Positions 1-11,485 are shown, counted from the first letter of the stretch. The stretch: DNA of 64,000 nt from Erpetoichthys calabaricus (GCF_900747795.2 NC_041394.2:347447363-347511362); one strand, 5' to 3'. Program-made: numbers and translations. Notes: a model not told the origin generated them from the sequence alone.

Positions 1-763
1 AACAGAGTAAAGTAGAGCATTTGTTAACAATGTTGCAATGGATCAGTGGAGGGAAGAAATGAAGTTAAAACAAATGTTATTGTTCTTAAGTAAAATTTTC
101 ATGTAGCCGACCTGTATATTTACTCTAATTTGTATTTGTCTGAGACTTTCTTTAACTCACTACATTTCAAAGGAAAAAAATTGTTGCTCCCTACAATTAA
201 AAAGTAAATAAAATATCCATAACTTACTATGTTGCAGACAAGGTTTTGCATCCGAAAAATAGGGCAATATAGGTCATATAATTTTACTGAATTATTCGCA
301 TTTATATACGAAGTTGAGGGACCAGCCTGTTATTTATTTGCACATTTTATCTCTTTGATTTCTGTGTATACAAAACATTAAGTACATGGGTGAGAAGCTC
401 AGGCAACAACTGTGATGATTTAAACAGCGAAGATATCGTCAAACCAATGTGAAGCAACAGAGGGCTTATTAATGATATCGAAGATACAAGTAGGTGAGAA
501 AAAACGCCCCTTGCAAGTGGCTGGCACAAAATCGAGCCTTGGTGAATGAGTCGCCTTTTGTCCCAGCCTTAAAAACTAGGTGATGGCATTCATAATTAAC
601 TCTCCAATCTTAAAAACACGCAGAGGTAAGCGTGATCACATGAACTGTTGTTTGACTTGCTATTTGGATATATTGATTAACAGTCGCTTATTCATAGTTT
701 AATTTTAATCAAAATATGGTAAGCTTGTAAACATGCAAAACAGATTTTTATTTACATTGAGAA
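1..763. other. AT-rich stretch, no gene recognised
   Basis: No convincing reading frame, RNA gene or repeat end is seen. The longest frames are about 60 codons and lack recognisable motifs. Confidence 0.5.
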
Positions 764-2346
764 ACGTCTCAAAAATATTAAAGGAACACTTTTAAATCCG
801 AGTCATCAAGTCAATGATCTCTTCAGTTAAGTAGCAGAGTGGGTTGTTAATCAGTTTCAGCTGCTTTGGTGCACTAGAGGGGCAACAATGAGATGACCCC
901 CAAAACAGGAATGAATGGTTTAACAGGTGGAGGCCACTGACATTTTTTCCTCCTCATCTGTTTTTTCACTTGTTTTGCATTTGGCTACGGTCAGTGTCAC
1001 TACTGGTAGCATGAGGTGATACCTGGACCCTACAGAGTGGGCACAGGTAGTTCAACTTCTCCAAGATGGCACAATCTTGAGGGCATGGATGAGATTGCAG
1101 GAGACAGGCAGTTACTGTAGGAGAGCTGGACAGGGCCCCTCATAGAAGATCCTTAACCCATCAACAGGACTGACTCGTATCTGCTCCTTTGGGCAGAGAG
1201 GAACAGGATGATCACTGCAATAGCCTACAGAATGACCCCCAGCAGGCAATCCACTGGTGTGAATGTCTCTGACCAAACAATCAGAAACAGACTTCATGAG
1301 GGTGGTCTGAGGGCCCAATATCTTCTGGTGGGCCCTGTGCTCACTGCCTGGTACCATGAAGCTCGATTGGCGTTTTCCACAGAATTCCAGAATTGGCATG
1401 TTTACCACTGGTGCCCTCAGACCTCTACAGGCTAGACAACGGCACCTTGACTGCTATTTGGTATTGAGATGAAATGTGTTAGAGAGTATACAGGCAGCTC
1501 CTGGAGGATGAAGGAATTGATACTATTGACTGGTACGGTTGCAACGATTAGTCAACGTAATCGACGACGTCGACTACAAAAAATCGTTCACGCAAATTTT
1601 TTATTGTGGACGTGTCATAAAGAGAACCTTCAATAGAGGCCTCAGTCACAAAGAACCAGATTAGTTTTTGTAACTGCAATGCACTACATGAACGTCTGGG
1701 GGAAGAATCATTTGTTATTGTTTGTCAAGACTGCACACAGTCCTTCCAACGCAAGCATCCTGGAGCTGTGATGCCTCTGCCGTCTCTCGAGAGGTAAGTT
1801 TTATCGAGTAAAGTTAATGTCCCGTGTTAACGTTGATGTTTGTACTATATTGCGTATATGAAGGTTTTGACGATGATAGTTAACCCTTAAATTGACAAAT
1901 ACTTGGGGTTTAATGCACTCCTGGACGCCAAATACTTTTTAGGTGCACATTTTAAGTAAACATCACAATTCACAAAGAAAATGTGAAATTTTAGTGGAAC
2001 ACGTGTTTTTTTTTTTTCTTCATGCAAAGGGCATCACAATTGCTGCAACACTGATCATTTTACACACTGCAAATGAACTGTAAAAACTATTAAAAAAAAA
2101 CTACTGCAACAATCTATTATTATATGTGCAAGGTGCAACTGACACCGTTGAAAATTCAGTAAATCACCGAGCCAGCTGCTCTTGAACTGTCTAATTGCAA
2201 ACACACAGAGGTAAACGCTGATGATTGCAGGTTCATTTAGTACAGCGGATGAATCCCAGAGACAGTGGTACTGCAGTTCTGCCGGGGCTGGCACTGGTCA
2301 TGAGCTGGCTGCTCAACTAACATACGGCACTGACTGATCAGCCGGC

Positions 2347-2692
2347 GTGCTGGCAAATTGCTCTGTGAAGCAAATATAGCCTGTTGCGGGATTCAATGAA
2401 TGTACATCGCCGAATATACTCGCCCCCCTGCGTGCTTTCAAATTGCACTGAGACATGACTATAGCTGGTTGCATCAATGAGTATACATCGCCGAATATAC
2501 TTTGCTCCAGTGTGCTGGAAAATTGCTCTGAGAAACAACTTTACCTGGTTGCAGAGTTCGATGTATGTATGACGCTGCGTATACTCTGCTTCGGTGTGCT
2601 TCCGAATTGCAGTGGAAATTGACTGTAGCCGATTGCGGCGTTCAACAAATGTACTTTTCCGAATATATTTGCCTCCGGCGTTCTGGCAGTAA
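2347..2692. repeat. Tandem array, about four units of 78-90 bp, inside the hAT element
   Basis: Units start near 2347, 2431, 2510 and 2595 with a partial fifth near 2680. Shared pieces are GTGCTGG or GTGCTTTC, AATTGCTCTGAGA, TAGCTGGTTGC and CGCCGAATATACT. Units are clearly diverged. Internal tandem arrays of this kind are common in hAT derivatives. Confidence 0.75.
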
Positions 2693-2843
2693 TTAGCTAG
2701 TTACATATTTTAGTCCGTAATTTTTTTATTTTGGCATAATATAGTACATGATGTGATAAACTACATGATGTGATAAACTACAACACTTTTCCTTCAGAGT
2801 GTGATGATTAAAACATCTTTCTATGTCTGCAAAATCATTCTTG

Positions 2844-2982
2844 TGTATTCCTTCTGCCTCTACTCCCTCTGAGCGTCTCTTCTCAGCAGCTGGGAACATT
2901 CTCAAAGAAGAGAGCCAGCCTCACACCAGAGCATGTTGAACTGCTCACGTTCCTGCACTGCAATCTGGAATATATGAACTGA
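2844..2982 (+). pseudogene. hAT transposase C-terminal dimerisation domain fragment
   Basis: Translation gives CIPSASTPSERLFSAAGNIL, the hallmark of the hAT C-terminal dimerisation domain (PS..SERLFSAAG). After a one-base shift it continues as KKRASLTPEHVELLTFLHCN and then LEYMN with a stop at 2980-2982. The catalytic part of the transposase is not present in the 1.9-kb element. This places the element in hAT and shows that it was plus-strand coding. Confidence 0.8.
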
Positions 2983-3950
2983 ACTGAATCTTTTATAAAC
3001 TGTACATTATTGTTTTATTTTATTTGAATTAAAGCTTTATTTAAACACTTGGACTTTAAGACACACCAGTGGCCATTTTTGGTTAAGTTTTAATGCACTT
3101 TTTTGTTTAAAGACTATGTGCACTTTAGTTTGTATTGTTTAATGTATTTCTTTTTTATTGTGATGGTCACAATAATATAAAACATCTGATTATTTTCAAA
3201 TTCATATGTTTCACTGGTTATTTTCATTTGATTATTATTTATTTTAATCGTGTTAATGCAGAGACAAAAGGGTGACATTCACAGGTGGACAGACGTGAGC
3301 AGATGAGGTAAGACATGCACTGGAGCCCAGAACAGGATGTGCAACCACAGGTCGCAGGCATGAAATAATCATGACTAATCGGGGGGAAAACAAATTGAAT
3401 GATTAGTCGACTACCAAAATATCATTAGTTGCAGCCCTATTGACTGGCCCCCATGCTCACTCGCCTCAATCCAGTAGAACACCTCTGGGTGGGACATTAT
3501 GTTTCGGTCCATCTGTCACCGCCAGGTTGTACCTCAGACTGCCCAGCAGCTCGGTGATGCCCTGGTCCAGATCTGGGAGGAGATCCCCAGGACACCATCT
3601 GTCGTCTCATTAGGAGCATGCCCCCCCACGACGTTGTCAGGCATACAAGCACATGGGGGCCATACAAACAACTGTGTATGATTTCGAGTTGCTGTGATGA
3701 AATTTTATCAAAATGGACTCGCCTGCCTGCCAGATCATTTCTTCCCTTTGATTTTCAGGGTGTCTTTGAATTCTGCCCTCTGTAGGTTGATAATTTTCAT
3801 TTCCATCAAACGATGTGGTATCCTTTAGTTCCTAACACAGTACAATGTCAGTCCATAGCAGTAGAGAGAGCCAGCAGGATTTTATTTCCCATTGAGATCT
3901 GATGTGTTTTCAAAGTGTTCCTTTAATTTTTGAGCAGTTTACAAATATGT

Positions 3951-4071
3951 TGTTTTGTCTTGGTAGAGTAATATATTGCTGTACTCTCCCCTTTTGTATT
4001 ATTAATATGTAGCCTTTGTCAGAATGCCTCAAATCTCAGACTTACCACTGTTTATAAGGTATTACAGTATA
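3951..4071 (-). repeat. LTR copy (3' side of the minus-strand element), visible part
   Basis: Matches 8267-8388 over about 120 bp with small differences. Only the part shared with the truncated partner can be delimited. Confidence 0.65.
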
Positions 4072-4812
4072 TCACTTCTCCCCACCTTCCCTTCAACATC
4101 CATAATCTCAGGCAATTAGGTGTAGTAAAAGACAAGCAGGCGTTAAGTTACAATTTAAACAAAGTATTATTTATAATATTCATAAATGCAAAGTACATTT
4201 GAATATTGGCAACCATACAACCTGATAAATGTTGATGTGTAGTTTCAGGTGGCACACAGACTTGCTAGTTACTTAAAATGTCTCAAGGCATCATTTTGTG
4301 GTCATCTTTCTTCAGAACAGGCCGCATGCCTGTCTCAATATGGCTGCTGAGCTGTGCTCTTCATTGTGTTGCCCTTTTCACTTCATGAATCAGTTTGGTA
4401 AGAGAGCGAGTGTGAGGGAGTGAGCAGATTTATACATTCTCTGTCCAACCCCTAGAGCCAATAGGATGTCGTGGTACTTAAAGTCTTCTGATACAAGCCA
4501 GTTCCATACAGCCATACTTCAGACCAATGGGGCGATAGAACATCTGCACACCTGCCACCCCCCAACACCATTTGTTGAGTTAAAGTTTGCCAGTTGGGCA
4601 GCCTGACTTTCCTATGGGGGTTGACTGAGAGACTTCATAGAAACATTAGCCAAACTTGTTTAAGGCACTTCCCCCCCAACTCTGTCGTAATATTCAGAGA
4701 CCCACTCCTAAAAGGCAGGGTCAAACATGAATGCTTCTCACTAATGTAACACTAATATTAATTACATTGCTTTGCCTAAATTACAAATAAAGACACAAAA
4801 TATTTATCGGTT

Positions 4813-4974
4813 GACATTCCACGTCCCAAGAGCCAGCTTCTGTAGCCGAATATCGGACCGCCAAGGTCCCCGCCTTTGGCCACCACCCAACTCACGCTGC
4901 ACCCGACCTCCTTGGCCCCTCCCATAGGTGGTGAGCCCATGGGAAAGGGGACCCACGTTGCCTCTTTGGGCTGG
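4813..4974 (-). mobile_element. Fragment of the 5' region of the RTE-like LINE
   Basis: Reverse complement of about 160 bp of the LINE at 58,446-58,613, at high identity by eye (GAGGCAACGTGGG and GGACCTTGGCGGTCCGAT are shared). It covers the leader just upstream of the endonuclease domain. It lies inside the fossil LTR element. A 5'-only piece is unusual because LINE copies normally keep the 3' end. Confidence 0.85.
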
Positions 4975-7900
4975 GCTATCAACTTGTATGTAAAATTTCA
5001 CATCACTACATTCCACCCCGTTAAATGTTTTGTACAATGTCTTTATAATTAAACAGTCTTAATTGTTTGAAGAATCTGTTGAATAAGTTGTGCTTTGGTT
5101 TGTAGTATTTGCTTTCCCAGTTTTCAAAGTTGTGCATGACCATTTGTCCATTACATATCTTCTCTAGTTCAAAGACAATCTGAAGAACATGGATGCGTTC
5201 CTGATGACTTGTATCTGCTCCGGATTGCTTCAGCTGTTCCTTTAGCTTTTCTGCAGTCTTCATATGTCATCAGATCTGGTGGTTCAAAATGAGACAAGTC
5301 CACACCTTCCACTAAACTAACCCACTGCAACTTAAGTCTACTGTGTGAATTCTTTTCTTAAACTATACTGGTTTTGTGTCTAACTGCTAATTAGACCCCC
5401 TTTCCCAAACTATCCATTTAAGCATATGCAGCTGTACTATTAACTTCAAAATGTCAAAGGTAACACACCACAGGTGCCAGTACAACCACTATTGCCCAAG
5501 TGAGAGCACATGTGCCATTGCATAAACTGTTCACCAACCAACATTTGTGGCCCCGCTTTGCACATTTGGGGTTGACTTAGTTGCCTCTTGTGCTTTTTTA
5601 CCCATGGTGCAACTCTTGATTGCCATCAGCCTTTACTAGTATAGGCTGGCATCACCACCATGAGATATCATAGCTATGCAACCCTCATCATTCCCCCTGT
5701 AGGCCACCCCTAGAGTTGTTTGCTCACCATATGCATACTCGCTGTGCTAAACACCTCGGTTCAGAATTGGCCCACTGGTCCTGTGCCTGTACCACAGCCG
5801 ACAATCTCGGCAGGGCTTCTGTATTTTCCCAATAAAACTATACCTAAACATCGGAGCCCATATGACTTGCAAATGTACCATCTGTACCTGCTTTCCAGAA
5901 AGGTTCACCAATTTTCTTAGTATACATTTTCCTTAATAATACTATTAATTATATTAATGATCCCACTTAATTAATACCCAGAATCTATACTTCAAAATTA
6001 ATCCCCTTATTTTGGCATTCCTAACTGGTTTGTTCAGTTTCCACCCCATGGAATATAAATTTGCTGCAGTAATGAACAAACCTTTTCTTTTAAACTATAG
6101 CTACTGTGACTAGTTCTATTATTATTGCATGGCTTGTGGACTTGTTACTCCCTTAAACCCCAGCGAGTGTCTTTTCCTTGCTGTCTCTTCAGTTCTTCTT
6201 CATGTTTTTGTCTTTAGTCTTTGCTTGTCATCTTAGCTTCTTTATTCGTTCCGCTATGTAGGCAGGTCTGTAAAACGGAAGGTGACAAAGCAGTTTCTGT
6301 CCATCTGATCATCTTGGTTGTTAACCTTTTGCCAGCACTCAAACTTTGCTTCTGGGCATTCATTGGAACAGCTTGCCACACTGCCACTCTGCTCCAATGT
6401 GCTAATGGTAACCCGATCTCCTGCATGGATTTTACTCTGCTAATTGCCTTCACTATTTATTATCTGCACCAACACAAAGTCCCTAAAACCTTACAACAGA
6501 AGTAGCACTATTGCAAAAGATCAGGAAATTGAAACAGAAATAACTATTTTCCCTTTCCTGTCGTCCTGTGATACCATTCTATTTTTTTTCATTGCCTGTG
6601 TGTTCTTTTTTATTTTATGGTAAGTTCTACCTAAAAGTGTGGGCTGAAACCTCTCCAGAATACAAGTGCCAAGTCCAGCATCTCTCCTGAAACTGACCTG
6701 TGTTCTTTACCCAAGACCAGCTCACTTTTCTCCTTTTTATTGCAGGGAGATTCATAGGCTGTCTTTTTAAACAACTGGTCAGTGTGTGTGCTTTTTAATT
6801 ACTGCTGGCCCCAGCACAGTTGTTAGGACTTTCACCCCCTGTGCATTCCTGACTTGCTGCCTGAGTTTGTAAATCTTCCTGCTGCACCATCCCCCATCCT
6901 TTGTTCTTTGGCTTGTCCTGTTTCATTCAAACCAAATCCTAAACTGGTGCACTTTCTTTCCAACTCAGTCATTCTTGCACTAGCACTCTCAGACCTTCCA
7001 CACACAAACACTTGAATTCCTTTAATTTCAATTGTTCTTTGTTTTAATTCCACACTTTCTTCACTCAGTATCCTTATGCCATTATCCATTTCATGCCCTT
7101 CACTCCACAATTGCCATTCACACTCACCAGCTTCTCTGCCTTCTATCTGATTTCTTTTTCCTAAATCATATTTCAATGCAGCACTAGTTACCTTTCCTAA
7201 CAGTGGTGAAATATCTGTTGGTGTAACATGTTCTTTAACTACTGGACAGACCTCAGAATTACCTGGAGATTGTGGTGCAGTGGAGAATAATTGGAGGTAA
7301 CAGCCTTTCTGTTTTCCATTCCTTTCATCTCTCTCCTTTTGCTCGCACTTATATTCACACTCTTTTTCTGAGCACTCATCTGTCTCATGTCAGTCACCCA
7401 CCCATGTTTTAGGGTTCCAGTCAGATTATGTTACTATGCCCCTAACTTTCACCATGGGTGGTTTACACTCCTTTTTTTCCCTTGCTTTCATTGCTTTCTA
7501 CTTCAGCAGTGGGTGTTCTACATGCTAACACTTCACAATTTTCACACCAACTGTTGCATCTCTCAAAACTTTCACACAACATTCCACAACTTTCACTTTC
7601 ATCTACTTTACTATTTTCTTTCTCATACTGATCTTCCTTATTACCAATAATACAAGATAGTAACCCTCTTATAACAGCAGCTGTCTTCTTTATACCAGAT
7701 TTCAGTTTTCCTGATTTTAATCCTTCCAGCTCCCTTCCATTTTGTGGCCTCCTCAGCTCAGTTTCTTTCTCTACCTGCACTACAGGTTTCGATTTCCTAG
7801 CTTTGGCCTGCTTGCCTCTGCCACTCCATTGGAAGATGGCTGCTTTTAATATGAATTTAGGACTTTCTGAATCTACAATGCTACTCTAATACAATTTGCC

Positions 7901-8244
7901 AACTTTGTTATGGGTTGGCCTACTTTTGCCCCTGTAAGCAAACATTCACATACATACACAAAGATCCTAAATGAATAAGTGCCGTATGAATGACGCATGC
8001 ATGTCCCACCACTCTCTAACACTTTAATTAGGGACTCACTACCACCAGCACCAACAAACATGTGGGTGTCCTTGTGACACACATGAAGTCTCTACACTTT
8101 GTTAGTTATATTCCATTCATCAACCAAACAATGTTTTGCTTCCACCGCATTTGTACACTGGGTGCCCTAAAATTCACATACATACACACATGTACATACA
8201 CATCAACAGTACTTGCACACAGGGTGCAAAACATGGTTACCCCA

Positions 8245-8265
8245 AAATCCTGCCGGACTACGCAA
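8245..8265 (-). other. tRNA-Ser-like primer-binding site
   Basis: On the minus strand this reads as an imperfect match to the complement of a serine tRNA 3' end (AATCCTGCCG-ACTACG-CCA). It starts immediately after the LTR CA end, where a retroelement primer site should lie. The tRNA identity is from memory. Confidence 0.5.
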
Positions 8266-8266
8266 T

Positions 8267-8388
8267 TGTTTTGTCTTGGTAGAGTAATATATTGCTCTAC
8301 TTTCCCCTTTTGTATTATTAATATGTAGCCTTTGTCAGAAATCCTCAAATCTCATAGACTTACCACTGTTTTAAGGTATTATAGTATA
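8267..8388 (-). repeat. LTR copy (5' side), truncated by the Helitron at 8389
   Basis: Partner of 3951-4071. The similarity stops exactly where the Helitron CTAG end begins. The rest of this LTR was not found on the far side of the Helitron cluster. Confidence 0.65.
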
Positions 8389-8699
8389 CTAGCCAACCCG
8401 CGGCGTAGCATATGCCGCATAATTATGTATTGATGGGTGAACACTTCCTGAATGACACAGTTGTCCAAATGGCGTGGGTTTGAGGATACGACTGTGAGTG
8501 AATGAAAAGATAGACCTCTGGAGAGAGCAACATATAATTGTCCGTGACTGAAAGCGGGATCGTCTGTGACAAAGAAAGCCACGCTGGTGAAAGTTACTTT
8601 GTCTGTAGGGATAAGTGTCAGTACTTGTAGATTAAGGTGTAGCGAGTCTTCGTTGTTGACACTTAATATAGCTTGCGTTCTGAGATGTTCCAGAGTCAC
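8379..8699 (-). pseudogene. Helitron Pif1-like helicase, C-terminal fragment
   Basis: The translation contains LTLIPTDKVTFTSVAF and FSHGQLYVALSRG, the last being helicase motif VI of Pif1/RecD-type enzymes in Helitrons. Only about the last 80 residues are recognisable. The Walker A and B motifs and the Rep domain are absent, so it cannot supply transposition functions. Confidence 0.8.
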
Positions 8700-10322
8700 A
8701 GTTGAAAAACACTTCTTTAATGTCTTTTAAGCACAGGGGGAGAAAATGAACATGTGAAACATCCGTAATGTAATAAGCCACCAAGAAAAGTAACATTGCA
8801 ACAATGCTATCTACGACCCGATCGCTGTAAACAGAAGTGAAAACAAAATCGAGCCCGGTGCATTCTTTAATTGCCTTGTGGCGCTGTAGTAGTGCTGCTG
8901 CTTTGCAGAAAGGAGACTGTGGAAGATTGTGGGTTCGCTTCCCGGTTCCTCCCTGTGTGGATAGTGCTTTGAATACTGAGAACACCGCTATATCAATGTA
9001 ACAAAGTATTAACAGGAAATTGTCTTTGTGTAATAGTAAAAGGCAAATTATCCACGACAAACAAACTGTTTTACACGCTGCATACCAACCCGCAGCATAG
9101 TATATGCTGCATAATCACGCTGCTTTTTAAATGTTTTTTAAGCAGAGGGAAAAAAATGAACATTTGCAAAATCCGTAACACTGCTTTCAGTAAGTACAAT
9201 GCACACGTTTAATTCGTCGGCCACTTTTTGCCAGCCATCTTTTCTGGTTTGGGCTGTTTTGCAGTGTTACCGCTTGTGTATATTAAATCTTGAAATCCTT
9301 TGAGTAACTAATTAACTAACTAACACCCACCCACTCACACACACACAGCTTCTGTGAAAAAAATGCGCCCGTTCTTTCATCATTTTGTTGCAGCCTATCA
9401 AAGACTTGCTGATCATGTTTTCTAGACTCAATATACATTGGCTTTTCACTCAGCGCGGGAGCGCGCATTCATCTTGGATTATTACATCCAGGTAGACTAA
9501 TATGCTACATGGCTGCATTTGAAAAACCAACTTATCCCGGATGAGTTTCACCGGCAGTAATGATTAGGAATCCGGTTGGAACAAAACCCTGCAGCCATAG
9601 GGGTTCACCAGGACCGAGTTTGGGAAACACTGCTGATCACAGACGAAACTGACTCAGGTGAGGAGTTGGGGCGGGCAAAGTAGTTGCAGCTATTGATTAT
9701 TCATTGTTGTGTGCCTGGGTGTCTGATCTGCTCGACGGGATCAGAAATAAAAGGAAAACAATGTGAAGGCAATGTCACAGGTGTTCCTGTGGTATAGCGG
9801 GTCCATAGCTCCCCTTGAAAAGGCCATTTTTAATCAGGCGACTGACAGAAGTGGAGTCAGGCCCAGACAAAGTCAGCTGCTGAGAGAGCGTCTCAACTGT
9901 TGCAGGGCCTGCATCGGTGAAGCAGGTGAGACGCTAATGAAACAGAGGCACAGGGCTTATTGGTTTTTAAAGACTGTTTCCTTCATTGTGTTTTAACCTC
10001 AGTTTTAAAGAATTGTTTTAAGGATCCCATGGGATACCCCTCGCAAACTGTTTTACACGCTGCATATAGCGATTCACATCCGTGAGAAGCATGCTTCTAT
10101 GAACAGTCAACGTGGCTCAGAGGTGCATGTGGACTCTAGCACAGACGAACATAAATGACGCCGTTTTTTCTGTGTCGTCGCGTCCGAGTTGGTGGGCGTG
10201 GCTCAGCAAGTTGTCGTCGTTTCCAATGGTCTTAGAGTTGGTGGGCGTGGCTCCGTCCTGTGTGCTTCCATGGGTATCTTGCTTGCTCTGGCGGCGGCGG
10301 CTTAGTGAATTATATATATAGA
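8389..10322 (-). mobile_element. Helitron, minus strand, composite
   Basis: On the minus strand it begins TCTATATATATAATTCAC (5' end at 10322) and ends CTAG (8389-8392) with a GC-rich palindromic stretch (GCGGCGTAGCATATGCCGC) just inside. The flank is A on the left, as expected for insertion between A and T. It encodes only the tail of a Pif1-family helicase (8400-8690). Within it a 22-bp sequence, AAACTGTTTTACACGCTGCATA, occurs at about 9064-9085 and 10044-10065. It brackets 960 bp that itself starts with a copy of the 3'-end hairpin, so the element appears to contain a second, partial Helitron. Confidence 0.75.
8704..8876. repeat. Segment shared with the MITE at 62,976-63,777
   Basis: Closely matches 63,272-63,440: AGCCACCAAGAAAAGTAAC, CGATCGCTGTAAACAGAAG and GTGCATTCTTTAA occur in the same order. 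A shorter degenerate piece recurs at 9120-9180. Either the Helitron picked it up or both elements derive from a common source. Confidence 0.8.
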
Positions 10323-10415
10323 CTAGCAAAATACCCGCACTTCGCAGCGGAGAAGTAGTGTGTTAAAGAGGTTATGTAAACATATATATACATATATACA
10401 TATATATACATATCT

Positions 10416-10480
<65 letters not shown>
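10323..10480 (-). mobile_element. Helitron terminal fragment plus TA microsatellite
   Basis: Begins CTAGCAAAATACCCGC with the hairpin CTTCGCAGCGGAGAAG, the reverse complement of a Helitron 3' end, and runs through AGTGTGTTAAAGAGGTTATG into about 90 bp of TA-rich repeat. The same 70-110 bp module next to TA repeats recurs at 53,148, 53,845, 54,060-54,160 and 54,180-54,316. Confidence 0.8.
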
Positions 10481-10485
<5 letters not shown>

Positions 10486-10800
10486 GAGAGTTTGGATCTG
10501 TGTGGCTGTGTTTGTGGAGAGACGGAGAGTTAAGACGGGTGTTGGAGTCACGTGATCATCTCACCCTCCCATTCACCTTATTTCATTCACTTCATTTCTC
10601 TCCGAGCTGAGCTCCGCAGTTGACGCGGTCTTGCCGTCCTTTCTCCTTTGCTGATTTACTGTTTAGTAGACGTGGTGCTTACTGAATAGTATTTTTTCCT
10701 TTAGTGTTTCTTAGTGTTTAGTAGATGCGGTGTGCCGGTGTTCCCGGCGGTGTTGCGGTTTAGTGTTACTTTCTACTTCGTTTTTGTACTTTAGTGTTTA

Positions 10801-11485
10801 ATAATAAATAATAATAATTCATTTCATTTATATAGCGCTTTTCTCAGTACTCAAAGCGCTAAAATAGTGAGTGATACTTAGCTGATAGCAGTGTAGAAGC
10901 AGCACAGCACAACGGAGCCGGTAGGACAGGCGGGTGTGGTAGCATAGGTGAGTGGCGATAGCAAGCAGCAGAAAGCACAGCAGGAGGAGGAAGCAGGATT
11001 TGGATGTTCCAATACACAGCCATAAACAGTAACACTTGGTAATTTCAGGCGTGATCGCCCTGGAGCCATAAGCCATAAACCAGGTTAGTATGAACATCAG
11101 ATCAGTTCCCGGTCGTAGGGTACTATAAGATGAAATGTGAGCAGATCAGCATAGCAAATATAATCAGAGAGACAGATCATCCCGAGGTGCTAGATTGCCA
11201 GGTACAAAGAAATGTTCAGAGGTCTCGTCCCGTGATCCACAGACTCAGCTGTTCCCAGTAAAGTGGAGTCCATAAAATCTGTAAATATTAAGCCAAACCC
11301 ATGCAATTCGAGTCAGCTGTATCCACGAACTATACGTACAATTAACGAAATAAAACAAGTGTAAGAAAGTGCAGAATTAAGGCGAATTTTGCGAAAAGTG
11401 TTGTTAACAGGGAGGAGCGGCAACAACAAGCGTGCAGCAGCGTCCCCTCACCTGCTACAATAAAGCAGTTATAATAATGAAGTTT
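10801..11485. repeat. Insertion in the Helitron leader; function not recognised
   Basis: Before and after this block the leader resumes similar text (TTAGTGTTTA, then TTTAGTAGAC and CCCGGCGGTGTTGC). The block opens with ATTTATATAGCGCTTTTCTC and AGTACTCAAAGCGCT, a palindrome-bearing start that I associate with a common fish repeat. No coding motif is seen. Confidence 0.45.

Larger units (their letters stand above)
1533..3438 (+). mobile_element. hAT-type transposon nested in the Tc1-like element
   Basis: The insertion is bounded by an 8-bp duplication ATTGACTG (1525-1532 and 3439-3446), the size used by hAT elements. The ends are imperfect inverted repeats with the hAT-like core GGTTGCAACGATTAG at the left and GCTGCAACTAATGA (reverse strand) at the right. 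Most of the transposase gene is gone. One C-terminal dimerisation segment remains near 2844-2982, and a possible exon followed by a GTAAGT donor lies near 1700-1797. It is a deletion derivative that cannot move by itself. Confidence 0.8.
764..3938 (+). mobile_element. Decayed Tc1/mariner-superfamily transposon, split by a hAT insertion
   Basis: The ends form an imperfect inverted repeat: positions 768-792 pair with 3912-3933 (shared core AAAGGAACACTTT). Between them, 1020-1530 and 3439-3690 match my memory of a fish Tc1-like transposase gene. The first part covers the N-terminal half (HTH region). The second covers the C-terminal third and starts just after the second catalytic region. Both lie on the plus strand and the reading is broken by several stops and shifts, so no protein is made. 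About 1.9 kb of hAT DNA sits between the halves. The flanking TA could not be read cleanly at both ends. Confidence 0.75.
3951..8388 (-). mobile_element. Fossil LTR retroelement (endogenous-retrovirus-like), 5' LTR cut by a Helitron
   Basis: About 120 bp is directly repeated at 3951-4071 and 8267-8388. Both copies begin TGTTTTGTCTTGG, and on the minus strand they end in CA, as LTRs do. Just inside the high-coordinate copy, on the minus strand, 8245-8265 resembles the sequence complementary to the 3' end of tRNA-Ser (CGTAGTC then GGCAGGATT), a plausible primer-binding site. This fixes the orientation as minus. No reverse transcriptase or integrase was recognised, and the interior frames on the minus strand (for example 6832-7176 and 7463-7780) match no family I know. 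It looks broken throughout and old. The inner edge of the low-coordinate LTR is not certain. Confidence 0.6.

Noticed and set aside
1112-1435. Opposed frames of 98 and 75 codons as host genes
   Set aside because: Both overlie a decayed Tc1-like transposase region.
8632-9060. 142-codon minus-strand frame as a gene
   Set aside because: It spans Helitron noncoding DNA and the segment shared with a MITE, and it has no conserved motif.
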